Assembly (NCBI RefSeq): GCF_016583575.1
Contig: NZ_NRRG01000030.1
Span: 1-64,000, forward strand
Direction: 5' to 3'
From: Thiocystis violacea
GTDB taxonomy: Bacteria > Pseudomonadota > Gammaproteobacteria > Chromatiales > Chromatiaceae
DNA length: 64,000 nt
Position numbers and translations under genes: made by a program. Within the stretch, counting starts at the first letter, position 1; each line of letters starts with the position of its first letter. The notes below the pieces were generated by a model. It had not been told where the DNA came from. It did not search any database and saw only the letters and a program-made list of their open reading frames with translations. Of the stretch, positions 18,586 through 31,357 are shown piece by piece.

Positions 18586-20433
18586 ATGCCGAATCCCATC
18601 CGTATCCTCTCCAGTCATCTCGTCAACCAGATCGCCGCCGGCGAGGTGGTGGAGCGCCCGGCCTCCGTGATCAAGGAGCTGATCGAGAACAGCCTGGACG
18701 CCGGCTGCTCGCGCATCGAGATCGAGGTCGAGCAGGGCGGGGTCAAGCGCCTGCGGGTGCGCGACGACGGTCGCGGCATTCCGCGCGACCAGCTCGCCTT
18801 GGCGCTCTCGCGGCACGCGACCAGCAAGCTGGTCGAGCTGGCGGATCTGGAGGCCGTCGCGACCCTGGGGTTTCGTGGCGAGGCGCTGCCGAGCATCGCC
18901 TCGGTGAGCCGCCTGACCCTGACCTCGCGGGCGCGTCCGGAGTCGTCCGAGGTCGAGGACCGGGAAGGGGCCTGGGAGGTGTCGGTCTCCATCGATGGGG
19001 TCCTGGAAGGACCGCGTCCGGCCGCGCATCCGGCCGGGACGACCCTGGACGTGCGCGATCTCTTCTTCAATACGCCGGCGCGTCGAAAATTTCTGCGCAG
19101 CGAGAAGACCGAGCTGGATCATGTCGAGCAGGTGGTGCGCCGCATCGCCCTGGCGCGTCCCGATATCGGCTTCGATCTCAGCCACAATGGGCGTCTTCTC
19201 TATCGGTTGGCCGGGTCCGGCGGTCGCCCGGAGATCGTCCAGGCCCGGCTGGACCGGCTGCTCGGCAAGGGCTTCTCCGGGCAGTCGCTGGAGGTCGAGG
19301 CCGCAGCGGTGGAGTTGCGTCTCCACGGCTGGGTGATGCGCCCGGCCTTTTCGCGCAGCCAGCCGGATCAGCAGTTCTTTTATGTGAATGGCCGCATGAT
19401 TCGCGACAAGCTGATCACGCACGCCGTCCGTCAGGCGTTCAGCGACGTGCTGCATCATGGCCGCCATCCAGCCTATGTGCTCTTTCTGGAGCTTCCGCCC
19501 CGACTGGTCGACGTGAACGTCCATCCGGCCAAGCATGAGGTCCGGTTCCGCGAGTCGCGGCAGGTTCACGACTTCATCCTTCGCTCCCTGCAACGTCGAC
19601 TGGCCGAGGGGACGCTCGGTGTCGTGCCGGTGGCGGCCGATCCCGATCCCGCCTTGTCCGGGAGTGCCTCCCGACCCTCGGACACCTCCGCCCAGGAAGT
19701 CCCCGGCGCGGCGATTCGGCCCTTCCGGCCAACAGCCTTCGGCGTGAACGAGGGGCGTCGGGTTTATCAGGCCGGGCTGGCGCTTCAGCAACCAGCGGCG
19801 GTTCCGTCGGCACCGGCCGCTCGGTCTCCGGACGAGAACCCAGGCGAGATCCCGCCGCTCGGTTTCGCCCTGGCCCAGCTCAACGGCATCTATCTGCTCG
19901 CCCAGGCGCCGGATGGACTCATCCTGGTGGATATTCATGCCGCGCATGAGCGCATCGGTTACGAGCGGCTCAAATCGGCCTGGCGCGAGGGGCGGGTGGT
20001 GCGTCAACCCCTGCTGGTCCCCCTGAGTCTCCAGGTGAGCCCGCGCGAGGCGGAGTTACTGGATGGACGGGAGGAGACCCTGGCCCGGCTCGGCCTGGTG
20101 TTGGATCGTATCGATACGGGCTGTCTGGTCGTGCGCGAGGTGCCGGCGCTTCTCAGGCAGGCCGACATGGAGTCGCTGGTTCGCGATCTGCTGGCCGATC
20201 TCGTGGAACAGGGCGGCAGTTCCAGGGTCGAGGAGGCGGTCGACGCCGTCCTGGCGACCATGGCCTGCCATGGCGCGGTGCGTGCCAATCGACGCCTGAC
20301 CCTGGATGAGATGAACGCCCTGCTGCGCGAGATGGAGTCGGTCGAGCGCATCGATCAGTGCAATCATGGCCGACCGACCTGGATCAAGCTCTCTCACGCC
20401 GAACTCGATCGGCTGTTCTCGCGCGGACGTTGA
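18586..20433 (+). CDS. mutL: DNA mismatch repair protein MutL
   Basis: MutL links MutS mismatch recognition to strand removal. The GHKL ATPase motifs are clear: [19 protein letters not shown] and [16 protein letters not shown]. The C-terminal domain has the metal-binding endonuclease motif DxHAxxExxxxE ([12 protein letters not shown], about residue 460) with Ile in place of the usual Gln, plus ACHGAVRAN and [11 protein letters not shown]. This indicates a nicking MutL, unlike E. coli MutL, which relies on MutH. Start is at ATG 18586 ([20 protein letters not shown]), the family consensus; a TTG at 18550 is rejected. The product is about 615 residues. miaA follows 8 bases after the stop. Confidence 0.96.
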   Translation: MPNPIRILSSHLVNQIAAGEVVERPASVIKELIENSLDAGCSRIEIEVEQGGVKRLRVRDDGRGIPRDQLALALSRHATSKLVELADLEAVATLGFRGEALPSIASVSRLTLTSRARPESSEVEDREGAWEVSVSIDGVLEGPRPAAHPAGTTLDVRDLFFNTPARRKFLRSEKTELDHVEQVVRRIALARPDIGFDLSHNGRLLYRLAGSGGRPEIVQARLDRLLGKGFSGQSLEVEAAAVELRLHGWVMRPAFSRSQPDQQFFYVNGRMIRDKLITHAVRQAFSDVLHHGRHPAYVLFLELPPRLVDVNVHPAKHEVRFRESRQVHDFILRSLQRRLAEGTLGVVPVAADPDPALSGSASRPSDTSAQEVPGAAIRPFRPTAFGVNEGRRVYQAGLALQQPAAVPSAPAARSPDENPGEIPPLGFALAQLNGIYLLAQAPDGLILVDIHAAHERIGYERLKSAWREGRVVRQPLLVPLSLQVSPREAELLDGREETLARLGLVLDRIDTGCLVVREVPALLRQADMESLVRDLLADLVEQGGSSRVEEAVDAVLATMACHGAVRANRRLTLDEMNALLREMESVERIDQCNHGRPTWIKLSHAELDRLFSRGR

Positions 20434-20441
20434 GCCGGCCC

Positions 20442-21419
20442 ATGGCGACGCTGGATCCGCAGACCGATCGACGACCCTGGGCTATCCTGCTCATGGGGCC
20501 GACCGCCTCCGGCAAGACGGCTCTGGCGGTCCAACTCGTGGAGCGGCTGCCCTGCGAGATCATCAGCGTTGATTCGGCCATGATCTATCGGGGTATGGAC
20601 ATCGGCACCGCCAAGCCGGAGCCGGAGATCCTGGCGCGGGCGCCACATCGACTGGTCGATATCCTGGACCCGACGGAGTCCTATTCGACGGCACGCTTTC
20701 GCGAGGAGGCCCTCGCGGCCATGACGGAGATTCGTCGGCGCGGCCGCATCCCCTTGCTGGTCGGCGGGACCATGCTCTATTTCCGCGCCCTGCAACAGGG
20801 TTTGGCCAAGCTGCCGAGCGCCGACCCCGATGTTCGCGTCGCCTTGCTGGAGGAGGCCGAACGCATCGGCTGGGTGGCCATGCATGCTCGGCTCGTTGCT
20901 GTCGACCCGCAGGGTGGGGCGCGGATCCATCCTAATGATCCGCAGCGCATTCAGCGGGCGCTGGAGGTTCACGCGCTGACCGGGCGGGCGATGAGCGATT
21001 TGATCGAGGCCGCCGAGAGCGAGCGCTTCCCCTTTCGGCTGTTGAAGCTGGCGCGGGCGCCGAGCGAGCGCTCCAGCCTTCATGAGCGCATCGAGCGACG
21101 ATTTGGCTCCATGCTGGAACTGGGCCTGGTGGACGAGGTCTCAGCTCTCTGGAGTCGGGGCGATCTCCATCCGGACCTGCCCTCGATGCGATGCGTGGGA
21201 TATCGCCAGGTCTTGAAATATCTCCTGGGCGAATGCAATTGGGATGACATGCGCTATCGCGGCCTCGTGGCGACGCGACAACTGGCGAAACGCCAGATGA
21301 CCTGGTTGAGGTCGGAGCCCGAATGCCACTGGCTGGCGGACGAGCCGGGGCCTCTGTCCGAGGTGCTCGCGCTTCTTGAGGTCGTCATGGAGGGTGGCTT
21401 GGGGCGTTTGGACGGCTAG
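20442..21419 (+). CDS. miaA: tRNA dimethylallyltransferase
   Basis: MiaA transfers dimethylallyl to A37 of tRNAs that read UNN codons. The roughly 325-residue protein starts [29 protein letters not shown] with a P-loop near residue 20, followed by the substrate-binding [16 protein letters not shown], the family strand [13 protein letters not shown], and the tRNA-contact region [14 protein letters not shown]. The ATG at 20442 lies 8 bases after the mutL stop and fits the family N-terminus. Gene order mutL-miaA-hfq-hflX is conserved in gammaproteobacteria. A good intrinsic terminator about 95 bases downstream separates miaA from hfq. Confidence 0.96.
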   Translation: MATLDPQTDRRPWAILLMGPTASGKTALAVQLVERLPCEIISVDSAMIYRGMDIGTAKPEPEILARAPHRLVDILDPTESYSTARFREEALAAMTEIRRRGRIPLLVGGTMLYFRALQQGLAKLPSADPDVRVALLEEAERIGWVAMHARLVAVDPQGGARIHPNDPQRIQRALEVHALTGRAMSDLIEAAESERFPFRLLKLARAPSERSSLHERIERRFGSMLELGLVDEVSALWSRGDLHPDLPSMRCVGYRQVLKYLLGECNWDDMRYRGLVATRQLAKRQMTWLRSEPECHWLADEPGPLSEVLALLEVVMEGGLGRLDG

Positions 21420-21514
21420 ACGCGGATCGCGTGAAATCGCTGTGGTGAAACGCGAGGGATTGAACGACACTATAAGGACGCGCGCGGCGATGACTATTGG
21501 ATGCATGACTTTGG

Positions 21515-21550
21515 AAGCGGAAAATCCCGGTTTTCCGCTTTTGCTGTTTT
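21515..21550 (+). terminator. Intrinsic terminator after miaA
   Basis: Perfect arms AAGCGGAAAA (21515-21524) and TTTTCCGCTT (21531-21540) around TCCCGG, followed by TTGCTGTTTT. This is a convincing rho-independent terminator in the 413-base gap between miaA and hfq, and implies that hfq has its own promoter downstream of it. Confidence 0.8.
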
Positions 21551-21832
21551 CAACTCAGGGCGCACGGCCAAGTCCGAGCCGCCGTTCTCCCTGGGGGCGA
21601 GCATCCAGCGCTGCGGCCAATCGCTCGACCAGCCGGGCCAGGGCGGAGGCATGAGGTCCGGTGCCCTATGCGCATCAGCCGCGCCAGTCGATTTTCGTCG
21701 CGCGGTATTTCTTTCGGTGGGTCAGTCCGTCCCGGCTGCGGCCCATCCGATTTCGGCGTGGTTTTCTGGAAAATCACGGTAGTTTCGAGTCGGGCAAATT
21801 ACGCTTTATCAAAACAATAAGGAGCCAATCCC

Positions 21833-22084
21833 ATGTCAAAGGGGCAGAGCCTGCAAGACCCTTTCCTCAATGCCCTGCGGAAGGAACGCGTCCCGGTGTC
21901 CATCTTTCTGGTCAACGGAATCAAGTTGCAGGGCCAGATCGAGTCATTCGATCAGTTCGTGGTCCTTCTGAAGAACAATGTCAGCCAGATGATCTACAAG
22001 CACGCGATCTCGACCGTCGTGCCGGCACGTAACGTCAAATTGCCCGCGAGCGACGCCATGCCGCCCGAGCCGGGGAATATTTGA
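21833..22084 (+). CDS. hfq: RNA chaperone Hfq
   Basis: The hexameric Sm-like chaperone that pairs small RNAs with mRNAs. The 83-residue product has the Sm1 motif [27 protein letters not shown] and the Sm2 YKHAIST motif near residues 55-61, with the Q8-type residue in [13 protein letters not shown]. The C-terminal tail is short (about 15 residues after the Sm fold), unlike the long E. coli tail. A good AAGGAG lies about 9 bases before the ATG. The stop overlaps the hflX start as TTGA, so the two are translationally coupled. Confidence 0.97.
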   Translation: MSKGQSLQDPFLNALRKERVPVSIFLVNGIKLQGQIESFDQFVVLLKNNVSQMIYKHAISTVVPARNVKLPASDAMPPEPGNI

Positions 22085-23442
22085 ACGACGAACGAAATCA
22101 GGCGCCGCCCGAATCGTCGGCGACCGCGGTCGGTCCCTCGCTGGTCTTCGAGCGCCCTAAGGCGGGCGAACGGGCTCTGTTGGTCGACCTGGATATCGGG
22201 CGTTATGCCACCGAGGCCGACGAGCGCGAGGAGTTCGCCTTGCTGGCGGCGGCGGCGGGCGCCGAGGTCGTGGGCGCGATCGGTGGCTCGCGCGCCACGC
22301 CGGACCGGCGACTCTTCATTGGAACCGGCAAGGCCGAGGATCTCAAGGCGCTGGTGGAGACGACCGGGGCCGATCTGGTCATCTTCAATCATCCGCTGAG
22401 CCCGGCCCAGGAGCGCAACCTGGAGCGCCTGCTGCAATGCCGCGTGGTCGATCGCTCGGGTCTGATCCTGGACATCTTCGCGCAGCGGGCGCGCTCGTTC
22501 GAGGGCAAGCTGCAAGTCGAGCTCGCGCAACTCAAGCACCTGTCGACCCGTCTGGTGCGGGGCTGGACCCATCTGGAGCGCCAGAAGGGCGGCATCGGCC
22601 TGCGCGGTCCGGGCGAGACCCAACTGGAAACCGATCGCCGCCTGCTGGCCAAGCGGGTCGCCATGCTCGAGCGACGGCTCCAGCGGATCGAGGGTCAGCG
22701 CGCCCAGGGGCGCAAGGCGCGGGCCAGGGCGGAGTTGTCGGTCGTCTCGCTGGTCGGTTACACCAATGCTGGTAAGTCGACGCTCTTCAATGCCTTGACC
22801 GAGGCCGGCGTCCTGGAGGCGGATCAGTTGTTCGCCACCCTGGACCCGACCTTGCGGCGTCTGGGTCTGCCGAGTGGCGATCGGGTATTGCTGGCCGACA
22901 CGGTTGGTTTCATCAGTCATTTGCCCCATGAGTTGGTGGCGGCCTTCCGCTCGACCCTTGAGGAGACCCGGAGCGCGGCCCTGTTGATCCATGTGGTGGA
23001 CGCGGCGGCTCTCAATCATTCCCGATTGATCGCGGATGTGGAGGCGGTGCTGACGGAGATCGGCAGCGCCGATCTGCCTCGTCTGGAGGTCTTCAACAAG
23101 ATCGACCGCCTGGAGTCCGAGACGCCGCGTCTGGAGCGTGACGGGGATGGTCGACCGATCCGGGTCTGGCTGTCGGCGCAAAGCGGCCTCGGGATCGATC
23201 TGCTGCTCCAGGCCCTGAGCGAACTGACGGGTGGGGAGCGCCTGAGCCGCTCGGTTCGGCTGGGTCCGGGCGATGGACGCTTGCGCGCCTGGCTTTTCGA
23301 GCACACCCGGATTCTAGCGGAGGAGGCGATCGAAACCGGAGGCTGGGAGGTTCGGTTCAGTATCTCGCGTAGCGATCTCGAGCGACGCCTGATTCGCGAT
23401 CCCGATCTCGGACGCCGTTTGGTGACCGAAAGCCGGCCCTGA
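22081..23442 (+). CDS. hflX: Ribosome-associated GTPase HflX
   Basis: HflX splits stalled 70S ribosomes under stress. The 453-residue protein has the N-terminal HflX domain ([30 protein letters not shown]), the Gly-rich linker [20 protein letters not shown], and a G domain with G1 [14 protein letters not shown] (about residue 222), G3 DTVGFI and G4 NKID. The start is a TTG overlapping the hfq stop; this non-ATG start is supported by the coupling and by the absence of a later start before conserved sequence. It belongs to the hfq-hflX-hflK-hflC cluster. Confidence 0.95.
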   Translation: MNDERNQAPPESSATAVGPSLVFERPKAGERALLVDLDIGRYATEADEREEFALLAAAAGAEVVGAIGGSRATPDRRLFIGTGKAEDLKALVETTGADLVIFNHPLSPAQERNLERLLQCRVVDRSGLILDIFAQRARSFEGKLQVELAQLKHLSTRLVRGWTHLERQKGGIGLRGPGETQLETDRRLLAKRVAMLERRLQRIEGQRAQGRKARARAELSVVSLVGYTNAGKSTLFNALTEAGVLEADQLFATLDPTLRRLGLPSGDRVLLADTVGFISHLPHELVAAFRSTLEETRSAALLIHVVDAAALNHSRLIADVEAVLTEIGSADLPRLEVFNKIDRLESETPRLERDGDGRPIRVWLSAQSGLGIDLLLQALSELTGGERLSRSVRLGPGDGRLRAWLFEHTRILAEEAIETGGWEVRFSISRSDLERRLIRDPDLGRRLVTESRP

Positions 23443-23478
23443 GCCAAGTGCCTGGATGGCTTGATTTCGTCTCCTGGT

Positions 23479-23507
23479 TTGCCGTCATCCAGGCGGTCCC
23501 TTACAAT
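23479..23507 (+). promoter_or_regulatory. Candidate sigma70 promoter for hflK
   Basis: A -35-like TTGCCG (23479-23484) and a -10-like TACAAT (23502-23507) are separated by 17 bases and lie in the gap before hflK. The predicted start near 23514 gives a 40-base leader to the ATG at 23554. Confidence 0.5.
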
Positions 23508-23553
23508 CGAGGACATCGATCGATGCACATTCTTATAGAAAGACGGAGAAGTT

Positions 23554-24726
23554 ATGGCCTGGAATGAGCCAGGTGGCGGTAACAAGGACCCCTGGAGCGG
23601 CAAGAGCGGTGGCGATCAGGGTCCACCGGACCTCGACGAGGTCGTTCGCAAACTCCAGGAGCGTCTCGGCGGTCTGTTCGGAGGCAATCGGCCGCCGGGG
23701 GACGGCTCATCGGGTGGTGGCCGCCTGGGCGGTTCGGGCGGTCAGCTCAGCACCAAGGTCATCGGCATCATCGCCGGTGTCCTGGTCGTCATCTGGCTCG
23801 CGACCGGCATCTATATCATCGAGCCCGCCGAGCGAGGCGTGGTGATGCGGTTCGGGCATTACGTCGATACGACCGGTCCGGGTCCGCACTGGCACATTCC
23901 CATGCCGATCGAAACCGTCGTCAAGGTCAACGTGGACGAGGTTTCGACCCTCACCCACAAGGCCGCGATGCTGACCCAGGACGAGAATATCGTCGAGGTC
24001 GAGCTGACCGTCCAGTCGCGCATCCAGGACGCGGCGGACTACCTGTTCCAGGATCAGGATCCCGAGCGAACGCTGAACGACGCTACCGTGACCGTGGTCC
24101 GGGTGGTGATTGGCCAGAGCAAGCTTGACTTCGTGATGACCGAGGGCCGCGGAGCCGTCGCTGTCACCATCAAGGAGCGGATTCAGCAACTGCTGGACCG
24201 CTACAAGACGGGGCTGGTCGTTACCTCGGTCAACATGCAGCCGGCCAAGCCGCCGGAACAGGTCAAGGCCGCCTTCGACGATGCCATCAAGGCACGAGAG
24301 GATAAGGAGCGGCTGGAGAATCAGGCCGAGGCCTACTCCAACGAGGTGCTGCCCAGCGCGCGTGGTAACGCCGCGCGCCTGGTCGCGGACGCCAAGGCCT
24401 ATCGGGATCGCGTCGTCGCCTCCTCCGAGGGTGAAAGCTCGCGCTTCACGTCCGTCCTCAACGAGTACCGCAAGGCCCCGGAAGTGACTCGTCAACGACT
24501 CTATCTGGAAACCATGGAAGACGTGTTGAGCAAGAACGGCAAGGTCATGCTGGACGTGCGCGAAGGTGGTAACAGCCTCATTTACCTGCCGCTCGACCAG
24601 ATCATGAAACAACAGAACCAGACGCCGCCCGCGGCCTCGAGCCAGGAGTCCAGCAACCCCATGGCCATGCCGGAAAAGTCCGATCCACCGCAGCGCGTGG
24701 TTGATCGCGAACGGAGGGTGCGTTGA
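23554..24726 (+). CDS. hflK: FtsH protease modulator HflK
   Basis: HflK and HflC form a large SPFH-domain complex in the inner membrane that encloses FtsH and limits its access to membrane substrates. The 390-residue product has a Gly/Pro-rich cytoplasmic N-terminus (GGGNKDPWSGKSGGDQGP), one membrane helix (VIGIIAGVLVVIWLATGIYI, about residues 70-90), and the Band 7/SPFH domain from ERGVVMRFGHYVDTTGPGPHW. The Ala/Glu-rich helix around residues 245-300 should be a coiled coil. A ProGln-rich tail follows. The stop overlaps the hflC start as TGATG. Confidence 0.95.
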   Translation: MAWNEPGGGNKDPWSGKSGGDQGPPDLDEVVRKLQERLGGLFGGNRPPGDGSSGGGRLGGSGGQLSTKVIGIIAGVLVVIWLATGIYIIEPAERGVVMRFGHYVDTTGPGPHWHIPMPIETVVKVNVDEVSTLTHKAAMLTQDENIVEVELTVQSRIQDAADYLFQDQDPERTLNDATVTVVRVVIGQSKLDFVMTEGRGAVAVTIKERIQQLLDRYKTGLVVTSVNMQPAKPPEQVKAAFDDAIKAREDKERLENQAEAYSNEVLPSARGNAARLVADAKAYRDRVVASSEGESSRFTSVLNEYRKAPEVTRQRLYLETMEDVLSKNGKVMLDVREGGNSLIYLPLDQIMKQQNQTPPAASSQESSNPMAMPEKSDPPQRVVDRERRVR

Positions 24727-25607
24727 TGAGTCGATCCGTTCCCATGAAAACCTGGCTCCCGGCGGCCCTGGCGGTCGTGGTGGTGTTCTTTTCCGCCTTC
24801 ACCTTCGTGGTGCGGGAGTACGAGGTCGCGCTCAAGCTGCGTCTGGGCGAGATCGTTTCGGACGATTACGCGCCCGGTCTCCATTTCAAGATTCCGATCC
24901 TCAATCAGATCCGGAAGTTCGATCGGCGGATTCAGACCCTCGATTCGCAGCCGGAGCGCTTTCTGACCGTTGAAAAGAAGGACGTGATCGTCGATTCCTA
25001 CACCAAGTGGCGTATCTCGCGTCCAGCTCAATTCCTGCGGTCGACCGGCGGTATCAGCGCGCGCACCAGTCGGCTGCTCTCGGAGCGGATCAACACCAGT
25101 CTGCGTGATGAATTCGGCAAGCGCACCATCCAGGAAGTGGTCTCCGATGATCGTCTCGCCCTGATGGATATCCTCACGCGTGATGTGAACGAGAACGCGG
25201 CCGACCTCGGCGTCGAGGTCGTGGATATCCGGGTCAAGAAGATCGACCTGCCGCCCGAGGTGAGCGAATCCGTCTACCAGCGGATGCGCGCCGAGCGCGA
25301 GCGGGTGGCGCGGGATCTCAGGGCCAAGGGCGCCGAGGCCGCCGAGCGGATTCGCGCGGACGCGGATCGTCAGCGCACCGTGACCATCGCCGAGGCCTAT
25401 AAGGAATCCGAGGAGATCCGTGGCGAGGGCGATGCGAAATCGTCCGAGATCTATGCCAATGCCTTCGGCCAGGATCCTGATTTCTACGCCTTCTATCGCA
25501 GTCTCTCGGCTTACCGCGAGAGCTTCGGGCAAGGCGGCAGCATGTTGGTTCTGGAGCCGGACTCGGAGTTCTTCCGTTTTTTCCGCGAGGCGAGCGGTCA
25601 ACCCTGA
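24726..25607 (+). CDS. hflC: FtsH protease modulator HflC
   Basis: Partner of HflK in the FtsH-regulating membrane cage. The 293-residue product starts MSRSVPMKTWLPAALAVVVVFFSAFTFVV, giving a single membrane helix near the N-terminus, and has the SPFH domain with VREYEVALKLRLGEIV and DYAPGLHFKIPILNQIRKFDRR. Coiled-coil sequence runs through about residues 185-260, and the QDPDFYAFYRSLSAYRESFG motif near the end is typical of HflC. ATG at 24726 overlaps the hflK stop. A 12-bp-stem hairpin follows the gene. Confidence 0.95.
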   Translation: MSRSVPMKTWLPAALAVVVVFFSAFTFVVREYEVALKLRLGEIVSDDYAPGLHFKIPILNQIRKFDRRIQTLDSQPERFLTVEKKDVIVDSYTKWRISRPAQFLRSTGGISARTSRLLSERINTSLRDEFGKRTIQEVVSDDRLALMDILTRDVNENAADLGVEVVDIRVKKIDLPPEVSESVYQRMRAERERVARDLRAKGAEAAERIRADADRQRTVTIAEAYKESEEIRGEGDAKSSEIYANAFGQDPDFYAFYRSLSAYRESFGQGGSMLVLEPDSEFFRFFREASGQP

Positions 25608-25638
25608 AGCCGATCCTGGCCATCGGGCCGCCGATCGA

Positions 25639-25667
25639 CCGAAAGACCGCCGCGAGCGGTCTTTCGG
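25639..25667 (+). terminator. Terminator-like hairpin after hflC
   Basis: Perfect 12-bp arms, CCGAAAGACCGC and GCGGTCTTTCGG, enclose CGCGA, 31 bases after the hflC stop. The strong stem suggests termination or mRNA protection; only a weak GTTGG follows instead of a T-run. Confidence 0.55.
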
Positions 25668-25771
25668 CGTTGGACAAACCGCGGGTCGTTTGAAAAGATA
25701 GCGACCCTTGGTCGCCTCATGGATCGTTTCCCTGGCGACGATTCATTCACCTCGCTGGATCCTTTCACATC

Positions 25772-25954
25772 GTGCATGACATCCTGGTCGCCCTGTCCCT
25801 CGTCCTGATCATCGAGGGCATCTGGCCGTTTCTCAGCCCCGCCACTTTTCGCCGGATTCTGGCGATGCTTGCCCTTGAGGGTGATAAGCCGTTGCGGATC
25901 GCGGGGTTCGTCAGCATGCTGTCGGGTCTTGGTCTGCTCTATCTAGTGAATTGA
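25772..25954 (+). CDS. yjeT: DUF2065 small membrane protein (YjeT-like)
   Basis: A 60-residue protein with two membrane helices. It shows the DUF2065 pattern of YjeT: LALSLVLIIEGIWPFLSPATFRRILA, a polar turn, then AGFVSMLSGLGLLYLVN. The start is a GTG at 25772; no ATG gives this frame. Its function is unknown. It sits between hflC and the hisZ-purA pair, as in many gammaproteobacteria, which supports the assignment. Confidence 0.85.
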   Translation: MHDILVALSLVLIIEGIWPFLSPATFRRILAMLALEGDKPLRIAGFVSMLSGLGLLYLVN

Positions 25955-25983
25955 TCCCAATCTAGCGAATCGATCATTGCCCT

Positions 25984-28495
<2,512 letters not shown>

Positions 28496-28664
28496 GGCGA
28501 TTTCCAGGACGGTTCATACCCGGTTGCAAGCTCCGGAAATGGACAGGATTAACAGGATTCTTCAAGATTCACAGGATCAAAAACAGCGCTTTATAAATCC
28601 TGTCAATCCTGTCAATCCTGTCAATCCTGTCAATCCTGCGAAATCCTGTTGATCCTGTCTATGA
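28496..28664. repeat. Stop-codon-anchored repeat, long copy 1 (after purA)
   Basis: The element begins GGCGATTTCC right after the purA TAA. It has an imperfect hairpin (ATTTCC and GGAAAT arms up to about 28541), then GGACAGGATTAACAGGATTC, then four perfect tandem AATCCTGTC units at 28596-28631 plus degenerate ones to about 28659. The AGGATT and AATCCT halves can pair, giving a long stem. It is the inverted counterpart of the copy at 57988-58128, with partial copies at 46379-46423 and 43078-43092. Confidence 0.8.
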
Positions 28665-28813
28665 CGGCGCGAATCCTCGCGCGCGATCCAGCCCCATTCC
28701 TTGCTTCGTTCGCGCCCCATCGCGCGGCGCGGACGTCTGGCGCTCGCTCTCATCGAGGTCGGGAGCCGAGCCCTGCTCCAGGCGGTCATGCCGAGTGAAT
28801 TGAAACCTCGTCT

Positions 28814-31357
28814 GTGGGATTATTCGATCCCCGACCGCGCGCTTCCTGGCGCGCGGCATTCCGACGCCTAGAAGAACAAGCATTGGCCATGGATCCACGA
28901 CACCAAGCAGACGACTGGAGCCTTGCCGAGGGCGCGCCCGCCAAGGTCGCGGACTGGACCGCCGCCGACCTCATCGATTTCGAGTATTACCTCGATGCCG
29001 ATGAGCGGGAGTTGCGTGAAAAACCGTCCTCCCGCAAGGCGCTCGCCGAGCGTGATCGGGCGCTCTATCTGGAGCGCATCGAGGGGGAGCTTGGTGGTGA
29101 AAAGCCGCATACGCCCACGCATCGCCGCGTCAGCCTCCGCCACTGGCTGAAGGCCCGGCGCGAGGCCGAGGATCCGAGTCTCCGCCCGCTTCTCCCCGGT
29201 ATCACCTTTGCACATGCGCATGGGCTGGGTACCTGGCTGCTGGCTGGTCTGGGGTTCCTGCTCGGCATTGGCGCGGCCTCGACCCTGCTCAACTACGATG
29301 GCCATCTTCCGGTCAGCGTCCCCTGGTTCGTCTTTCTGCTGGTCGTGGTTCAGTTCCTGCTCGTCGTCGGAGCCCTCTTGACCTGGGCGCGTCGCGGCGC
29401 GCGGCGCGAGCGGGCGGCGATCGAGGAGTCATGGCTCCTGAGCCATGTGATCCAGCCCCTGTTCGCGCGCGCGGCGCACTGGTTGCAGGAGCAGCATCTG
29501 GCACAGGCCACCGCCGAGGTTCGGGAGCGTGCGCTCGCGACCCAGGGGCTGGTGCGCTCCCAGTTCGCCATTTACGGTCCACTCTCCATTCTGACCCTGC
29601 TGATCCCGGCCCAGGTGTCCGGGGTCGCCTTCAATCTCGGCATCATCCTGACCACCATCGTGCTCGAGTGGTTCACGGATATTGCCTTTGGTTGGGGAAC
29701 CTCGCTGACGGCCCATCCGCAAACGATTCATGATCTGGTGCGCTTCATCGCCGCGCCCTGGAGCTGGCTGTTCGGCGAGGGGGTGGGTTATCCGACGCTC
29801 GAGCAGGTCGAGGGCTCGCGCGTCTACCTGGAGCAGTGGGCCTCTTCCGCAGCCGGTTTCAAGCCGGATCCGGAGCACCTCAGGTCATGGCGCTGGTTCC
29901 TGGTGCTCGCGGTCGTCACCTATGGGCTCTTGCCCCGCCTGATTCTACTGGGTGGCTCCATCCTGGCCCAGCGCCTCGCGCTGGCCAGGCTGCCATTCAC
30001 GCACGGGCGGATTCAGGCCCTGTATGCCCGTCTGCTGACACCCCGTCTGGACACCCAGGGCTCGGGGGCTGGCCAGGGTTCCGAGATGCACATCCCCGGC
30101 GAGATCCGGCCTAAGGCGCCCCGCTCGGGTTTGGTTGGACCCTTGAAGGCTGAACACCCGATCGTTGGTAAAAGGCCCTGGCGTGACACGCCTCAAGTCG
30201 ATCGCGCGGATTTCCAGGCCGAGGTGCCTTCGGTTGGCCCCGCGACACGCGAGCCCGAGGCGCCCGAGGCGGATCGCCAGCCGGAACCAGTCACGACTCC
30301 GCTCGCGGAGCCGACAGCCGAGCCCGCCCCGGAGCCCGTCGAGGAGAACACCCAGGAGTCGACACCGACGGATATTCCGTCCGCCGAAATCCGGTTGGAA
30401 GATATCGCGCCGATCCCGACAATCCCCGAGCCCGAGCCCGAGCCGGAGCCGGAGCCGGAGCCGGAGGTGCCGGCCGCGATCGAGACGCTGGTCGAGGCCG
30501 AGGAACCGACCGAGGCGTCTTCGCCCGAGTCGCTGTCCGAGCCAGTCCAGATGGCCGAGGTTTCCGTAGAACCGGTCGAGCCAGAGCCAGAACCAGAACA
30601 GTTCCAGTCGGAAAGCGCGCTGGGTGCCGAAACGGACGAGCCCCCGGCGGCGATCCCTGAAGCGGCCGAGCCCGAGTGGCCCGAGCCGATCCTTGAGTCC
30701 AGGGAAACAGACCGCCAGGAGTTTGAACCCGAACCCGAGGAGGAGCCACCCGAGGCGAATACCGCGCGGGAGTTGGTTCCTCCTGGTTTCGCGCCAACCA
30801 CGGCATTCGAGACCGAGCCGACGGAGTCCGGCGGCGAGAGGCTCGCGGTCGAGCCGGCGCCCCAGGCACCCGCCGAGCCGCGCGCGGGAGCGCCGCGATA
30901 CGCGCCGGATGCCTGTCTGTTGCTCATCCACGTCGACATCGATGACGTCCTCGAACCCGAGGACCGCCCGCGCCTGGAGCAACTGCTGCGCGATCTCAGC
31001 GGTTGGCAGGTGGGCGTCCAGGCGACCTTCGGTGCCGGCAGCAGCATGACGGCGCGCGCCCTGGCCCTGCTGGAGGAGGGTGACTGGCGGGCACCGCCGC
31101 CAAGGATCGCCGTGATCCAGGACGGCTCCCAACCGCCGATCACCGAGAACCTCGTCTTTCTGCGCGAACTGCGGGCCGCCGCTGGAACCCAGGCACAGAT
31201 GCTCCTGGCCCTGGTGGGCGATCCCGAGGACGACGACCGGCTGCCGCCGTTACGCGCGTTCGACCATACCGATTGGCAGCGCAAGATCGACCAGATGGCC
31301 GATCCCTATCTGCGCCTTGATATGCTGGCCCCGCCCACCGAGGATGGAGAAGACTGA
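28814..31357 (+). CDS. DUF2868 membrane protein with acidic Pro/Glu linker
   Basis: An 847-residue protein with the DUF2868 signature (DLIDFEYYLDADERELR near the start; HWLKARREAE) and membrane helices at about residues 140-155, 172-195, 250-280 and 355-380. A long Pro/Glu-rich region (about 480-690) contains an EP dipeptide run and is probably disordered. The C-terminal 150 residues form a separate small domain starting near YAPDACLLLIHVDIDDVLEPE. A GTG at 28814 opens the frame, but an ATG at 28889 is an alternative; neither has a strong Shine-Dalgarno. It overlaps the following GTPase gene as TGATG. Such pairs are frequent in gammaproteobacteria; their function is unknown. Confidence 0.8.
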   Translation: MGLFDPRPRASWRAAFRRLEEQALAMDPRHQADDWSLAEGAPAKVADWTAADLIDFEYYLDADERELREKPSSRKALAERDRALYLERIEGELGGEKPHTPTHRRVSLRHWLKARREAEDPSLRPLLPGITFAHAHGLGTWLLAGLGFLLGIGAASTLLNYDGHLPVSVPWFVFLLVVVQFLLVVGALLTWARRGARRERAAIEESWLLSHVIQPLFARAAHWLQEQHLAQATAEVRERALATQGLVRSQFAIYGPLSILTLLIPAQVSGVAFNLGIILTTIVLEWFTDIAFGWGTSLTAHPQTIHDLVRFIAAPWSWLFGEGVGYPTLEQVEGSRVYLEQWASSAAGFKPDPEHLRSWRWFLVLAVVTYGLLPRLILLGGSILAQRLALARLPFTHGRIQALYARLLTPRLDTQGSGAGQGSEMHIPGEIRPKAPRSGLVGPLKAEHPIVGKRPWRDTPQVDRADFQAEVPSVGPATREPEAPEADRQPEPVTTPLAEPTAEPAPEPVEENTQESTPTDIPSAEIRLEDIAPIPTIPEPEPEPEPEPEPEVPAAIETLVEAEEPTEASSPESLSEPVQMAEVSVEPVEPEPEPEQFQSESALGAETDEPPAAIPEAAEPEWPEPILESRETDRQEFEPEPEEEPPEANTARELVPPGFAPTTAFETEPTESGGERLAVEPAPQAPAEPRAGAPRYAPDACLLLIHVDIDDVLEPEDRPRLEQLLRDLSGWQVGVQATFGAGSSMTARALALLEEGDWRAPPPRIAVIQDGSQPPITENLVFLRELRAAAGTQAQMLLALVGDPEDDDRLPPLRAFDHTDWQRKIDQMADPYLRLDMLAPPTEDGED

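Noticed and set aside
28596-28640. Possible CRISPR array
   Set aside because: The 9-bp AATCCTGTC units are contiguous, without spacers, and belong to the dispersed repeat; no cas gene is in the window.
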